From: Alphaproteobacteria bacterium
GTDB lineage: Bacteria > Pseudomonadota > Alphaproteobacteria > SHVR01
NCBI GenBank assembly: GCA_009694185.1
Contig: SHVR01000006.1
Span: 1-64,000, forward strand
Length of the DNA: 64,000 nucleotides
Direction: 5' to 3'
The position numbers and the translations under genes are program-made. Below the pieces are notes generated by a model that saw nothing but the letters and a program-made list of their open reading frames with translations, made no database searches and was not told where the DNA came from. This document shows positions 10,072 to 19,323 of the stretch, in pieces. Position 1 is the stretch's first letter; every line of letters starts with the position of its first letter.

Positions 10072-11031
10072 GTGAGCCAGTATCTACTCCGGCGGTTGCT
10101 GATCGTGGTGCCGAGCCTCTTGGGCATCAGCGTCGTGTTGTTCACGGTGCTGGCCCTTGCCCCCGGCGATCCGTTCGAGGAGCTCGCCGCCAATCCCAGC
10201 GTGCCGCCCGAGGTGGCCGCGGCGCTCCGGGCCAAGTTCGGGCTCGACGATCCGATCCCCGTGCGCTACGCGCGCTGGCTCTTGGCGATGCTCCAGGGGA
10301 ATTGGGGATTCTCGTTCGTGAGCCGCGTCGACGTGGACGTCCTGGTGCTGCAACGGGTGTGGACCACGCTCTTCGTCATCGGTTCGTCCCAGATACTGGC
10401 GCTCATGATCGCACTTCCCGTCGGCGTCTATGCCGCGACCCGGCCGTATTCCATCTTCGACCAGATTTCCAGCACGCTCGCCTTCATCGGCTTCTCGCTG
10501 CCAACGTTCTTCACGGGACTTCTCCTCATCCTCCTCTTCAGCATCACCCTCGACTGGCTGCCCTTCGTCTATCGCGCCGACATCGCCGCCACGGGTTGGC
10601 GCTGGTACTGGGAGCATGTCCGCCAGTCGCTGATGCCGGTGGCCGTCCTTGGCCTCGCCCAGGGCGCCTCCTGGACTCGCTATGTGCGCTCCGCCGTCCT
10701 CGACGTGATCCGCCTCGACTATGTCACCACGGCCCGCTCGAAGGGCCTCGCCGAACGCGTCGTCGTGGTCAAGCATGTGGTGCGCAACGCGCTGATCCCG
10801 GTGGTGACACTGGTGGCGCTCCAGATGCCCGCCATTTTCGGCGGCGCCATCGTCACCGAGCAGATCTTCCGCATTCCCGGCATCGGCTCGCTCCTGATCA
10901 GCTCCATCCTGGCGAACGACACGCCGGTCATCATGGCGGTGACCTTCGTCTTTGCCTGCCTTGTCATCACCTTCAACCTGATCGCGGATATCCTTTATGG
11001 CTGGCTCGACCCTCGCATCGCCTACCGCTAG
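10072..11031 (+). CDS. Peptide/nickel ABC transporter permease (DppB-like)
   Basis: GTG start; LRRLLIVVPSLLGISVVLF, EAA-type loop YVTTARSKGLAERVVVVKHVVRNALIPVVT. Confidence 0.92.
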   Translation: MSQYLLRRLLIVVPSLLGISVVLFTVLALAPGDPFEELAANPSVPPEVAAALRAKFGLDDPIPVRYARWLLAMLQGNWGFSFVSRVDVDVLVLQRVWTTLFVIGSSQILALMIALPVGVYAATRPYSIFDQISSTLAFIGFSLPTFFTGLLLILLFSITLDWLPFVYRADIAATGWRWYWEHVRQSLMPVAVLGLAQGASWTRYVRSAVLDVIRLDYVTTARSKGLAERVVVVKHVVRNALIPVVTLVALQMPAIFGGAIVTEQIFRIPGIGSLLISSILANDTPVIMAVTFVFACLVITFNLIADILYGWLDPRIAYR

Positions 11032-11938
11032 CGCGCCCCGGGCGGCACCCGACCGCGCCCGGCATGTCTCGCCAGGCCTGGAGGCTTGGCGGCGGTTTCG
11101 CCGCCACCGCCTCGCCGTGGCGAGCGTGGTCGTGATCGGCCTGATGATATTCGCCGTCCTGTTCGGGCCGATCCTATGGCCGGTCGCGATCAATGAGATC
11201 GATTTCACCGCCCGCCTCCAGGGGCCGTCCTGGAGCCATCCGCTCGGCACCGACGATCTCGGCCAGGACATTCTCGCCCGCATGCTCTATGGCGGGCGCA
11301 TCTCGCTCGCGGTCGGTCTCGCGGCCATGGTGGTCGCCGTCGTCGTCGGCACGATCATTGGCGCGATTGCCGGCATTTCCCGCGGTAGCGTCGATGCGGC
11401 GCTGATGTGGCTGACCGACCTGTTCCTGGCGCTGCCGCAATTGCCGTTGCTCCTGGTCATCATATATCTCTTCCGCGACGCCTTGAAGGAACTGGCCGGC
11501 CCCGAGGTCGGCGTCTTCGTCCTCATCGTCGCCGTGATCGGCGGCTTTCGCTGGATGCCGGTGGCGCGCCTGGTGCGCGCCCAGTTCTTTTCGCTGCGCG
11601 AGAAGGAGTTTGTCGAGGCGGCCCGTGCCCTGGGTGCCTCGACGTCGCGCCAGGTGGTGCGCCACATCCTGCCCAATTCCCTCGGCCCGGTGATCGTCGC
11701 CGGCACCATCGACGTCGCCGCCGCCATCATCGCGGAATCGACCCTCTCCTTCCTTGGGCTCGGCTTCCCGCCCGACATCCCAACCTGGGGGCGGGTGTTG
11801 TACGATGCCAAGGACTATCTCGATTTCGCGCCCCATTGGGCGCTCTTTCCCGGCGGCGCCATCTTCCTCGCCGTGCTCACCATCAACTTCATCGGCGACG
11901 GGCTGCGCGACGCCCTCGATCCCCGCAAGGTCATGTAG
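10997..11938 (+). CDS. Peptide ABC transporter permease (DppC-like)
   Basis: [55 protein letters not shown]. Confidence 0.92.
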   Translation: MAGSTLASPTASAPRAAPDRARHVSPGLEAWRRFRRHRLAVASVVVIGLMIFAVLFGPILWPVAINEIDFTARLQGPSWSHPLGTDDLGQDILARMLYGGRISLAVGLAAMVVAVVVGTIIGAIAGISRGSVDAALMWLTDLFLALPQLPLLLVIIYLFRDALKELAGPEVGVFVLIVAVIGGFRWMPVARLVRAQFFSLREKEFVEAARALGASTSRQVVRHILPNSLGPVIVAGTIDVAAAIIAESTLSFLGLGFPPDIPTWGRVLYDAKDYLDFAPHWALFPGGAIFLAVLTINFIGDGLRDALDPRKVM

Positions 11939-11940
11939 GC

Positions 11941-12930
11941 GTGGCCGAGAACGGCAAAACGAGCGAACGGCTGCTCGACATACGCGGCCTGAAGACCCAT
12001 TTCAAAACCGACGACGGCTGGGTGCACGCCGTCGATGGCGTCGATCTGACCATCGACCGTGGCGAGACCTTGGGCGTCGTTGGCGAGTCGGGCTGTGGCA
12101 AGACCGTCACCGCGCTCTCGACGTTGAAGCTGATCGCCATGCCGCCCGGCCGCATCATGGCCGGCGAGATCCTCTGGCGCGGCCGCGATCTGGTGCCGTT
12201 GGGCGCCGCGGAAATGCGCAAGATCCGGGCCAAGGAAATCGCCATCATCTTCCAGGAGCCCATGACCTCCCTCAATCCGGTCTACAGCGTGGGCGAGCAG
12301 ATCGCCGAGGTCATCCGCCTGCATGAGGGGCTCGGGCGGCGGGCGGCCTTGGAGAAAACCATCGACATGCTGCGCCTCGTCCATATCCCCAATGCCGACC
12401 GGCGCGTCGGCGATTATCCGCACCAATTCTCGGGCGGCATGCGCCAGCGGGTCATGATCGCCATGGCGCTCTCCTGCAATCCCCAGCTTCTGATCGCCGA
12501 CGAGCCCACGACGGCGCTTGACGTGACGATCCAGGCGCAAATCCTGGAACTGCTCGGCGAATTGAAATCCAAACTCGGCATGGCCATCATGCTGATCACC
12601 CATGCCATGGGCGTCGTCGCCGAGACGGCCGAGCGGGTTGTCGTCATGTATGCGGGCAAGGTGGTGGAGGAAGCGCCCGTGCGCGAGCTCTTTCGCGCCC
12701 CCCGCCACCCCTACACCCAGGGCCTGATCCGCTCCATCCCGCGCATCGACCGGGCGGCGACGGCGAAGACGCGCCTCGAAGCGATCCCGGGCACCGTGCC
12801 GAGCCTGCTCGAACCCGCGCCCGGCTGCCGGTTCGCGCCGCGCTGCCGGTTCGCAAGCCAGATCTGCCTCGATGCGACACCGGCGCTCCGCGAGGTGGCA
12901 CCGGGCCACAAGGTCGCCTGCGTTCTATAA
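11941..12930 (+). CDS. Peptide ABC transporter ATP-binding protein (DppD-like)
   Basis: GTG start; Walker [10 protein letters not shown], signature FSGGMRQR, Walker B LLIADEP, C-terminal oligopeptide-transport Cys region [11 protein letters not shown]. Confidence 0.92.
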   Translation: MAENGKTSERLLDIRGLKTHFKTDDGWVHAVDGVDLTIDRGETLGVVGESGCGKTVTALSTLKLIAMPPGRIMAGEILWRGRDLVPLGAAEMRKIRAKEIAIIFQEPMTSLNPVYSVGEQIAEVIRLHEGLGRRAALEKTIDMLRLVHIPNADRRVGDYPHQFSGGMRQRVMIAMALSCNPQLLIADEPTTALDVTIQAQILELLGELKSKLGMAIMLITHAMGVVAETAERVVVMYAGKVVEEAPVRELFRAPRHPYTQGLIRSIPRIDRAATAKTRLEAIPGTVPSLLEPAPGCRFAPRCRFASQICLDATPALREVAPGHKVACVL

Positions 12931-12950
12931 CGACCCGAGGAAAAGAGCCC

Positions 12951-13925
12951 ATGAGCGACCCCCTGCTGCGCGTCAAGGATCTGGTCCGGTATTTCTCGAT
13001 CAAGGGTGGGATTTTTTCGCGCGAGGTGGATCGGGTGCACGCGGTCGACGGGGTGAGTTTCGAGATCGCCGCCGGCGAGACGCTCGGCCTCGTCGGTGAA
13101 TCGGGTTGCGGCAAATCGACGACGGGGCGCTGCATCCTCCGGCTGATCGAGCCGACGGCGGGCGAAATCTGGTTCGCGGGCCGGAATGTCACGGCGCTCG
13201 GTGGCGAGGCGCTCAGAGCACTCGCCCGCGACATGCAGATCATCTTCCAGGACCCCTACGCCTCGCTCAATCCGCGCATGACGGTAGGCGCCATCATCGG
13301 CGAGGCGCTGATCATCCACAAACTCGCCAAGACCCCGCGCGAGTTCGAGGAACGCATCGTCAGCCTGCTCGAAACCGTGGGCCTCAGTGCCGACCATATG
13401 CGCCGCTATCCGCACGAATTTTCCGGCGGCCAGCGCCAGCGGATCGGCATCGCGCGGGCGCTTGCCGTCTCGCCCAAGCTCATCGTCTGCGACGAGCCGG
13501 TCTCGGCGCTCGACGTGTCGATCCAGGCCCAGGTCATCAATCTGCTCGAGGACCTCCAGGAGCAGTTCAACCTGACCTATCTCTTCATCGCTCACGATCT
13601 CTCGGTCGTCGAACACATCAGCAACCGCGTGGCGGTCATGTATCTTGGCCGGATCGTCGAGATCGCGAGCGCCCACGACCTCTACACACGGCCGCTGCAT
13701 CCCTATACCGAGGCCCTCCTCTCGGCGGTGCCGATCCCCGACCCCGAGGTGAAGCGCCAGCGCATCATGCTGCAAGGCGACGTGCCGAGCCCGATACGCC
13801 CGCCCACCGGCTGCCGCTTCCATACCCGCTGCCCGATCCGCGAGCTGCCACTCTGCAGCACCGAATCCCCGCCCCTCAAACAAGGTGCCGACGGCCATTG
13901 GGTCGCCTGCCATCTTCGCGGCTAA
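12951..13925 (+). CDS. Peptide ABC transporter ATP-binding protein (DppF-like)
   Basis: Walker [43 protein letters not shown]. Confidence 0.93.
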   Translation: MSDPLLRVKDLVRYFSIKGGIFSREVDRVHAVDGVSFEIAAGETLGLVGESGCGKSTTGRCILRLIEPTAGEIWFAGRNVTALGGEALRALARDMQIIFQDPYASLNPRMTVGAIIGEALIIHKLAKTPREFEERIVSLLETVGLSADHMRRYPHEFSGGQRQRIGIARALAVSPKLIVCDEPVSALDVSIQAQVINLLEDLQEQFNLTYLFIAHDLSVVEHISNRVAVMYLGRIVEIASAHDLYTRPLHPYTEALLSAVPIPDPEVKRQRIMLQGDVPSPIRPPTGCRFHTRCPIRELPLCSTESPPLKQGADGHWVACHLRG

Positions 13926-13931
13926 TTATTT

Positions 13932-13980
13932 CGATAATCGTCGAATTATCGTTGACACGCTGAGCGGCCGATTGTATGAC
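13932..13980 (+). promoter_or_regulatory. Candidate ArsR-family operator and sigma70-like promoter
   Basis: CGATAAT-N6-ATTATCG inverted repeat (13932-13951) abutting TTGACA (13952-13957) -N17- TATGAC (13975-13980), 17 bp before the arsR-like start. Confidence 0.65.
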
Positions 13981-13997
13981 CTTCGTCGAAGGATCGA

Positions 13998-14342
13998 ATG
14001 GACGCCACCATGGACGCGAAGCAGACTATCTCGGCCCTCGGTGCCTTGGCGCACGAGAACCGGCTACAATTGTTCCGCCTCCTGGTGCAACGGGGGCCGG
14101 AGGGCCTGGCAGCCGGTGTCATCGCCGAGCGGCTTGGTGTCCTGCCCTCCTCCCTCTCGTTCCATCTCCAGCAGCTTGTCCATGCCGGGCTGATCACCCA
14201 GAAGCGGGTGAGCCGCCAGATCATCTATGCGGCCAATTGCGACGCCATGGGCCGGCTGATGGCCTATTTGACCGAGAACTGCTGTGCCGAGGCGTCCGGG
14301 GCGTGCGCGCCCGCCGACGCCGCTTGGAGGAAACTGGCATGA
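13998..14342 (+). CDS. ArsR family transcriptional regulator
   Basis: Winged-helix ISALGALAHENRLQLFRLLVQRGPEGLAAGVIAERLGVLPSSLSFHLQQLVHAGLI. Confidence 0.92.
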   Translation: MDATMDAKQTISALGALAHENRLQLFRLLVQRGPEGLAAGVIAERLGVLPSSLSFHLQQLVHAGLITQKRVSRQIIYAANCDAMGRLMAYLTENCCAEASGACAPADAAWRKLA

Positions 14343-15706
14343 CCCAGCACCACCTTCCCGTTGCCATCGTTGGCGCCGGCCCGGTCGGGCTTGCCGCCGC
14401 CGCCCACCTGGTTCGGCGCGGCCTGACGCCGATCGTCTTTGAAACAGGCGAGCGGGTCGGCCATGCCGTCAGGGCGTGGTCGCATGTCGCCATGTTCTCG
14501 CCCTGGGCGTTCAATATCGACAAGGCGGCGGCCGAGCTGCTGGATGCGGCCGGCTGGCAGCCGCCGCCGGCGGACGACGTGCCAACCGGCGGTGAGCTGG
14601 TGGCGCGGTATCTGGAGCCGCTCGCGGAGCTGGCCACCCTTCGCCCGCTCATCAATCTTGGCACGCGTGTGACGGCGATCAGCCGCAAGGGCCATGACAA
14701 GCTCAGTACCCCTGGCCGGGATGGCCAGCCCTTCGTGCTGCGCACCGTTGGCGCCGAAGGCGAGCGCGCCCTCGAAGCACAGGCCGTGATCGACGCCTCC
14801 GGCACCTGGTTCCAGCCCAATCCGGCCGGCGCCGACGGCTTGCCCGCCATCGGCGAGCCGGCGATGGCGGCCCACATCCGCTATTGCATCCCCGACGTCC
14901 TTGGCGCCGAGCGGCAACGCTATGCGGGCCGCGCGACGCTGGTCGTCGGCGGCGGCCACTCGGCCATCAATGCGCTGATCGAGCTGGCCGAACTCAAGCG
15001 CCAGGAAGCGAAGGGCCGCATCGTCTGGGCGATGCGGAAGGCACGCGTCGAGGCGGCGTTCGGCGGCGCGGCGGCGGACCGGTTGCCGGCGCGCGGCGCC
15101 CTCGGCAGCCGAGCCCGGGCGCTCGTCGAGAGCGGTACGGTCGAGGTGATCACGCGCTTCCATTTGTCGCGCATTGCCTCCGCCTGCTCCTGCGGCATCA
15201 GGGTAACGGGCGAGCATGATGGCCGGGAAGCACACCTCACCGTCGACGAGATCATTGTCGCCACCGGCTTCCGGCCGGACCTCGATTTGCTCAGGGAAAT
15301 CCGCCTCACCCTCGATCCGTGGCTGGAGAGTAGCGGCAGCATTGGTCCGCTGATCGATCCCAATTTGCATAGCTGCGGCACGGTGCGTCCCCATGGCGCC
15401 AAGGAGCTTACCCACGCCGAGTCCGGCTTCTACATTGCCGGCATGAAGAGCTATGGCCGGGCGCCGACCTTCCTGCTCGCCACCGGCCATGAGCAGGTGC
15501 GCTCGATCGCCGCCGCCATCGCGGGCGACATGGCGGCGGCCGAGCGAGTGGAATTAAGCCTGCCCGAAACGGGCGTCTGCGGCGCGCCGCCGATCATAGC
15601 CGGCGCCGCCAAGGTGGCCACGACGGCAGCGGGCTGCTGCGGTCCCGCCGAGCCGGCGTCTGTGATCGCGGACGCGACCTGTTGCGCGCCCGCCTGCTGC
15701 CCATAG
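14339..15706 (+). CDS. FAD/NAD(P)-binding oxidoreductase with Cys-rich C-terminal tail
   Basis: VAIVGAGPVGLAAAAHLVRRG Rossmann motif; ATGA overlap with the ArsR gene; tail AAGCCGPAEPASVIADATCCAPACCP. Confidence 0.85.
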   Translation: MTQHHLPVAIVGAGPVGLAAAAHLVRRGLTPIVFETGERVGHAVRAWSHVAMFSPWAFNIDKAAAELLDAAGWQPPPADDVPTGGELVARYLEPLAELATLRPLINLGTRVTAISRKGHDKLSTPGRDGQPFVLRTVGAEGERALEAQAVIDASGTWFQPNPAGADGLPAIGEPAMAAHIRYCIPDVLGAERQRYAGRATLVVGGGHSAINALIELAELKRQEAKGRIVWAMRKARVEAAFGGAAADRLPARGALGSRARALVESGTVEVITRFHLSRIASACSCGIRVTGEHDGREAHLTVDEIIVATGFRPDLDLLREIRLTLDPWLESSGSIGPLIDPNLHSCGTVRPHGAKELTHAESGFYIAGMKSYGRAPTFLLATGHEQVRSIAAAIAGDMAAAERVELSLPETGVCGAPPIIAGAAKVATTAAGCCGPAEPASVIADATCCAPACCP

Positions 15707-15712
15707 CCCCCC

Positions 15713-17440
15713 TCAAACGGGCGTCGAACCCACATAGGGCCGGCGGGTGAGGAAGTCGAAGTCGCAGCCCTCGTCGGCCTGGCTCACCTGTTCCAGATAG
15801 AGCTTGAGATAGCCGCGCTCGGAGCCGGGATGGGTGGGTGGCCGCCAGCCAACCCGGCGCCGGGCTAGCTCGGCCGCGTCCACCAGGAGTTCCAGGCTTC
15901 GGCTCGGCACGTCGAGACGGATGCGATCGCCCGTCCGCACCAGGGCGAGCGGGCCGCCCACCGCCGCCTCGGGCGTGACATGCAGCACGATCGCCCCGAA
16001 TGCCGTGCCGCTCATGCGCGCATCCGATAAGCGCAGCATGTCCTTCACACCCTGTTCGGCGAGTTTCTTGGGGATCGGGATATAGCCCGCCTCGGGCATA
16101 CCGGGGGCACCCTTGGGGCCGGCATTGCGCAGCACCAGCACATCGTCGGCCGTCACGTCGAGGTTGGGATCGTCGAGGCGGTTGGCCATGTCTTCGAGGG
16201 AGTCGAACACCACGGCGCGGCCCTCATGGCGCATCAGTTTCTGGTCCGCCGCCGCCTGCTTGATAATGGCGCCGCCCGGCGCCAGATTGCCGGCGAGCAC
16301 GGCGATGCCGCCTTGGGGATAGAGCGGATCGTTGAGCGGACGGACCACGTTCTGGCCCCAGTCCTCGGGGAGCGCGTCGACCTCCGCGCCGAGACTCCGG
16401 CCGGTGACCGTCAGACAATCCAGATGCAGCAAGGGCTTCAACGCCCGCAGCACTGGCCCGAGGCCGCCCGCCTTATAGAGATCCTCCATGTAATGCTGGC
16501 CGCTCGGCTTGAGGTCGACGAGGACCGGCGTTGCCTGGCCCATGGCGTCGATGGCCGCCATATCGACCTTGAGGCCCATGCGGCCCGCGACCGCCGTCAT
16601 ATGGATGAGCCCATTGGTCGAGCCACCGACGGCGAGCAGCACCCGGAAGGCATTGGCGAAGGCTTTGGGCGTCATGATCCGGTCGGGGGTGACACCCGCC
16701 GCCGCCAGTTCGACGGCGCGCCTTCCGGTCGCCTCGGCATGGCGGAGGCGATCGGCATGCACGGCCGGAATGGCAGCGCCCCCCGGCAGCATCATGCCGA
16801 GCGCCTCGGTCATCAGCGCCATGGTGCTGGCGGTGCCCATCACCATGCAGGTGCCGGCGGTCGGCATCAGCCGGCCACCGATTTCCTCGATCTCCTCAGG
16901 CCCGATGCGCCCGGCGCGATGCATGCCCCAGAGGCGCCGGCAATCGGTGCAGGCGCCGAGCCGCTCACCCTTATAGTCGCCGGTGATCATGGGGCCGGTC
17001 ACTTCCATGATCGCCGGCACGTTGGCGCTGGCGGCTCCCATCAGGAGGGCCGGCACGGTCTTGTCGCAACCGCCGATCAGCACCACGGCATCCATGGGCT
17101 GGGCGCGGATCATCTCCTCGGTGTCGATCGCCATGAGGTTGCGCAGAAACATGCTGGTCGGGTGCGAGAAGGCCTCATGCACCGATATGACCGGAAAGCG
17201 CACCGGCAGGCCGCCCGCCAAGAGCACGCCGCGCTCGATGGCGTGAATGAGATCGGGCACCGTGCGGTGGCAGGCATTGTAGCCCGAGAACGTATCGGTG
17301 ATGGCGATGATGGGCCGCTCCAGATCATCGTCGGAATAACCCATGCCCTTGATCATGGCCTTGCGCAGGAAGAGCGAAAAGCCGGCATCGCCATATTGCG
17401 CGAGGCCCGCGCGCATGCCCTTGGCGTCGTCCTTGGCCAT
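15713..17440 (-). CDS. IlvD/Edd family dehydratase (dihydroxy-acid or sugar-acid dehydratase)
   Basis: GGCDKTVPALLMGAASANVPAI, CTDCRRLWGMHRAGRI, GTCMVMGTASTMA, SDARMSGTAFG. Confidence 0.9.
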   Translation of the reverse strand: MAKDDAKGMRAGLAQYGDAGFSLFLRKAMIKGMGYSDDDLERPIIAITDTFSGYNACHRTVPDLIHAIERGVLLAGGLPVRFPVISVHEAFSHPTSMFLRNLMAIDTEEMIRAQPMDAVVLIGGCDKTVPALLMGAASANVPAIMEVTGPMITGDYKGERLGACTDCRRLWGMHRAGRIGPEEIEEIGGRLMPTAGTCMVMGTASTMALMTEALGMMLPGGAAIPAVHADRLRHAEATGRRAVELAAAGVTPDRIMTPKAFANAFRVLLAVGGSTNGLIHMTAVAGRMGLKVDMAAIDAMGQATPVLVDLKPSGQHYMEDLYKAGGLGPVLRALKPLLHLDCLTVTGRSLGAEVDALPEDWGQNVVRPLNDPLYPQGGIAVLAGNLAPGGAIIKQAAADQKLMRHEGRAVVFDSLEDMANRLDDPNLDVTADDVLVLRNAGPKGAPGMPEAGYIPIPKKLAEQGVKDMLRLSDARMSGTAFGAIVLHVTPEAAVGGPLALVRTGDRIRLDVPSRSLELLVDAAELARRRVGWRPPTHPGSERGYLKLYLEQVSQADEGCDFDFLTRRPYVGSTPV

Positions 17441-17519
17441 GATGCCCTTCCGTGTTTCCTACCCTGTTGGCGACAGCATTGCGCTTGGCGATGTCACGCC
17501 TAGGCGTCTGTGTGAATCC

Positions 17520-17915
17520 TCAGGCAAGGCTCGACACGATATCGGTGTGGGTAAAGTCGTTGCCTTTGAACAGCAAGGGTTCACCGGTCGCCTTCGCCAG
17601 CGCATAAGCAAAGCAATCGCCGAAATTCAAGTTCGCGGGATGTCCGCTGCCCTTGCCGAAATCCCGGTAGGCGTCGCGTGCCAGTCGAGCCTGCACCTCG
17701 GTAACCGGCTCGATGACGATTTCAGCCTCTCTCAAGAGATCATCGAAGCGCCGGCTCGCAATGGCGTCGCGGCTCGAGTCGATCACGATCGCGGCCTCGA
17801 CGAAGTTAGCCGCCGAGAGCCGCCGCCTGCCTGCCTCGTCAATAGCCTCTGCGTAGGCGTTCGCTTCCAGTTCGTCGCGGAGAATGGCGATCAGCGCGGA
17901 GGCGTCGATGATCAT
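17520..17915 (-). CDS. vapC: PIN-domain type II toxin (VapC family)
   Basis: [16 protein letters not shown]-terminal PIN motif, [27 protein letters not shown]-terminal PIN motif. Confidence 0.9.
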   Translation of the reverse strand: MIIDASALIAILRDELEANAYAEAIDEAGRRRLSAANFVEAAIVIDSSRDAIASRRFDDLLREAEIVIEPVTEVQARLARDAYRDFGKGSGHPANLNFGDCFAYALAKATGEPLLFKGNDFTHTDIVSSLA

Positions 17916-18166
17916 CGGGGCAACCCGCGTTCGTCGTACAGAAGCTCGCCGTGTTCGATCGACCGGTAAGGCTCCTTGAGCCGCGCGGCACAATCCTTGC
18001 CAATCGCGAGCAAGCGCTCCGCAAGGCTGCCCTTACGTTCGCCGCGCATCCGTTCGAGACGTTCGCGAACCGCTTCCGTGACCGCCGCCGTCAGGCTTTC
18101 CCCGGTGAGGCTGGCCAGTTCCCGCGCCAGGCGATGGGTTTCCTCGTTCTTGATGTTCAAGCCCAT
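17912..18166 (-). CDS. vapB: VapB-family antitoxin
   Basis: [43 protein letters not shown] overlap with vapC. Confidence 0.88.
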   Translation of the reverse strand: MGLNIKNEETHRLARELASLTGESLTAAVTEAVRERLERMRGERKGSLAERLLAIGKDCAARLKEPYRSIEHGELLYDERGLPR

Positions 18167-18184
18167 CCTTATACCTTTCTACTA

Positions 18185-18202
18185 TAGAATGGTACCATTC
18201 TA
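18185..18202. promoter_or_regulatory. 18-bp perfect palindrome upstream of vapB, candidate autoregulatory operator
   Basis: TAGAATGGTACCATTCTA is its own reverse complement; TATAGT -10-like hexamer overlaps its vapB-proximal edge on the minus strand. Confidence 0.7.
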
Positions 18203-18271
18203 CCAACCGAGGAAAGTTCGTCAACTGAACCGCGCCGTCCTTTACGTGTTCGAGCCCCGCAGCCGGCCGGA

Positions 18272-18655
18272 TCAACGGATGATATCAATCTCGATGGGAA
18301 GCTTCAGTCTCATCCAGGCACGGTCACCGGTGATCGCCTTGACCTTCCGATGCCGCGCCAGAGCAAGGCATGCCCGATCGCCTAGCGATAGCCCCGCGGA
18401 TTTCGTGGTGGGCCGCAAGCTTGCCACCGCGCCAGCGGCGAGCGCATCGAATGCCACGACCTCGATATCCAGCTCCGCGAGCGCTGCCGCGGCATCGCTA
18501 TCCGACAAGCCACCGTCGGACAGGACCGTCAGCACCTCCGCCAGATTGACCGCGCTGATCACCGCTTCCTCAAGGAGCCCACGGACGACCTCGGCGCCTT
18601 TTTCGTCGTTCAGGAGGGCCAGCACGGCTGATGAATCGAGGATGACCTCAGTCAT
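18272..18655 (-). CDS. PIN-domain type II toxin (VapC-like)
   Basis: MTEVILDSSAVLALLNDEKGAE, LSLGDRACLALARHRKVKAITGDRAW. Confidence 0.9.
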   Translation of the reverse strand: MTEVILDSSAVLALLNDEKGAEVVRGLLEEAVISAVNLAEVLTVLSDGGLSDSDAAAALAELDIEVVAFDALAAGAVASLRPTTKSAGLSLGDRACLALARHRKVKAITGDRAWMRLKLPIEIDIIR

Positions 18656-18903
18656 TCTTCGGCTTCGGCACGCCGCATTTGGATCAGCCGGTCGACCAGA
18701 CTAACGTCTTTCGGCACATGACGCCGGACCAAGGCCTGCGCGCGTTGAATGGCTCGTTCGAAAGACGACACGCGGATTTCCCCTTTATCGACCCTGACGA
18801 CGACCTCGTCGCCAACGGCGATGCCAAGGGCGCGCCGCTGGGCGGCGGGTAACACGATGCGCCCACCCGGGCCAACTTTGACACGATTTGACCGATTTGC
18901 CAC
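18652..18903 (-). CDS. AbrB/MazE-type swapped-hairpin antitoxin
   Basis: VKVGPGGRIVLPAAQRRALGIAVGDEVVVRVDKGEIRVSS; 4-nt overlap with the downstream PIN toxin; probable GTG start. Confidence 0.87.
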   Translation of the reverse strand: MANRSNRVKVGPGGRIVLPAAQRRALGIAVGDEVVVRVDKGEIRVSSFERAIQRAQALVRRHVPKDVSLVDRLIQMRRAEAEE

Positions 18904-18976
18904 ATTTCACCTCATGTGACATCACGATACACGAGTGGCACACGGGCGGACAAGCCGATTATCCTGAACCGCCCCC

Positions 18977-19309
18977 TCAATCGACGATAAAGAGCTTGGC
19001 GCCCACTTCGGTCGAGGAGCGGTGCGGCGCGTCGCCCTGGTCCGAGACCTGATAGCTCATGCCGGGCAGAAGCGTGAACTTCCGCCCATCCTTGAGTTCG
19101 GTGTCGAGGACGCCATCCAGCACATAGAGGATATGGCCCTTGTCGCACCAATGGTCGGCGAGATAGCCCGGCGTATATTCCACCATGCGCACGCGCACAT
19201 TGCCCACATCGAGGGTGCGCCATATGGCCTTGCCGGTCTCGCCCGGATGCTCGCTCGGCACCACCGCGCTCCAATCGGTAATGGTGAAGGGAAAGTTTGG
19301 AATTTGCAT
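18977..19309 (-). CDS. DHCW-motif cupin-fold protein
   Basis: GYLADHWCDKGHILYVLDGVLDTELKDGRKFTLLPGMSYQVSDQGDAPHRS. Confidence 0.85.
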   Translation of the reverse strand: MQIPNFPFTITDWSAVVPSEHPGETGKAIWRTLDVGNVRVRMVEYTPGYLADHWCDKGHILYVLDGVLDTELKDGRKFTLLPGMSYQVSDQGDAPHRSSTEVGAKLFIVD

Positions 19310-19323
19310 GGCACGCGCCCTTC

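Noticed and set aside
16226-17503. Plus-strand ORF of 425 aa
   Set aside because: Antisense to the clear IlvD/Edd gene; His/Gly-rich composition typical of antisense translation. Same for 19297-20694, 25733-27124, 26992-28242 and 32078-33211.
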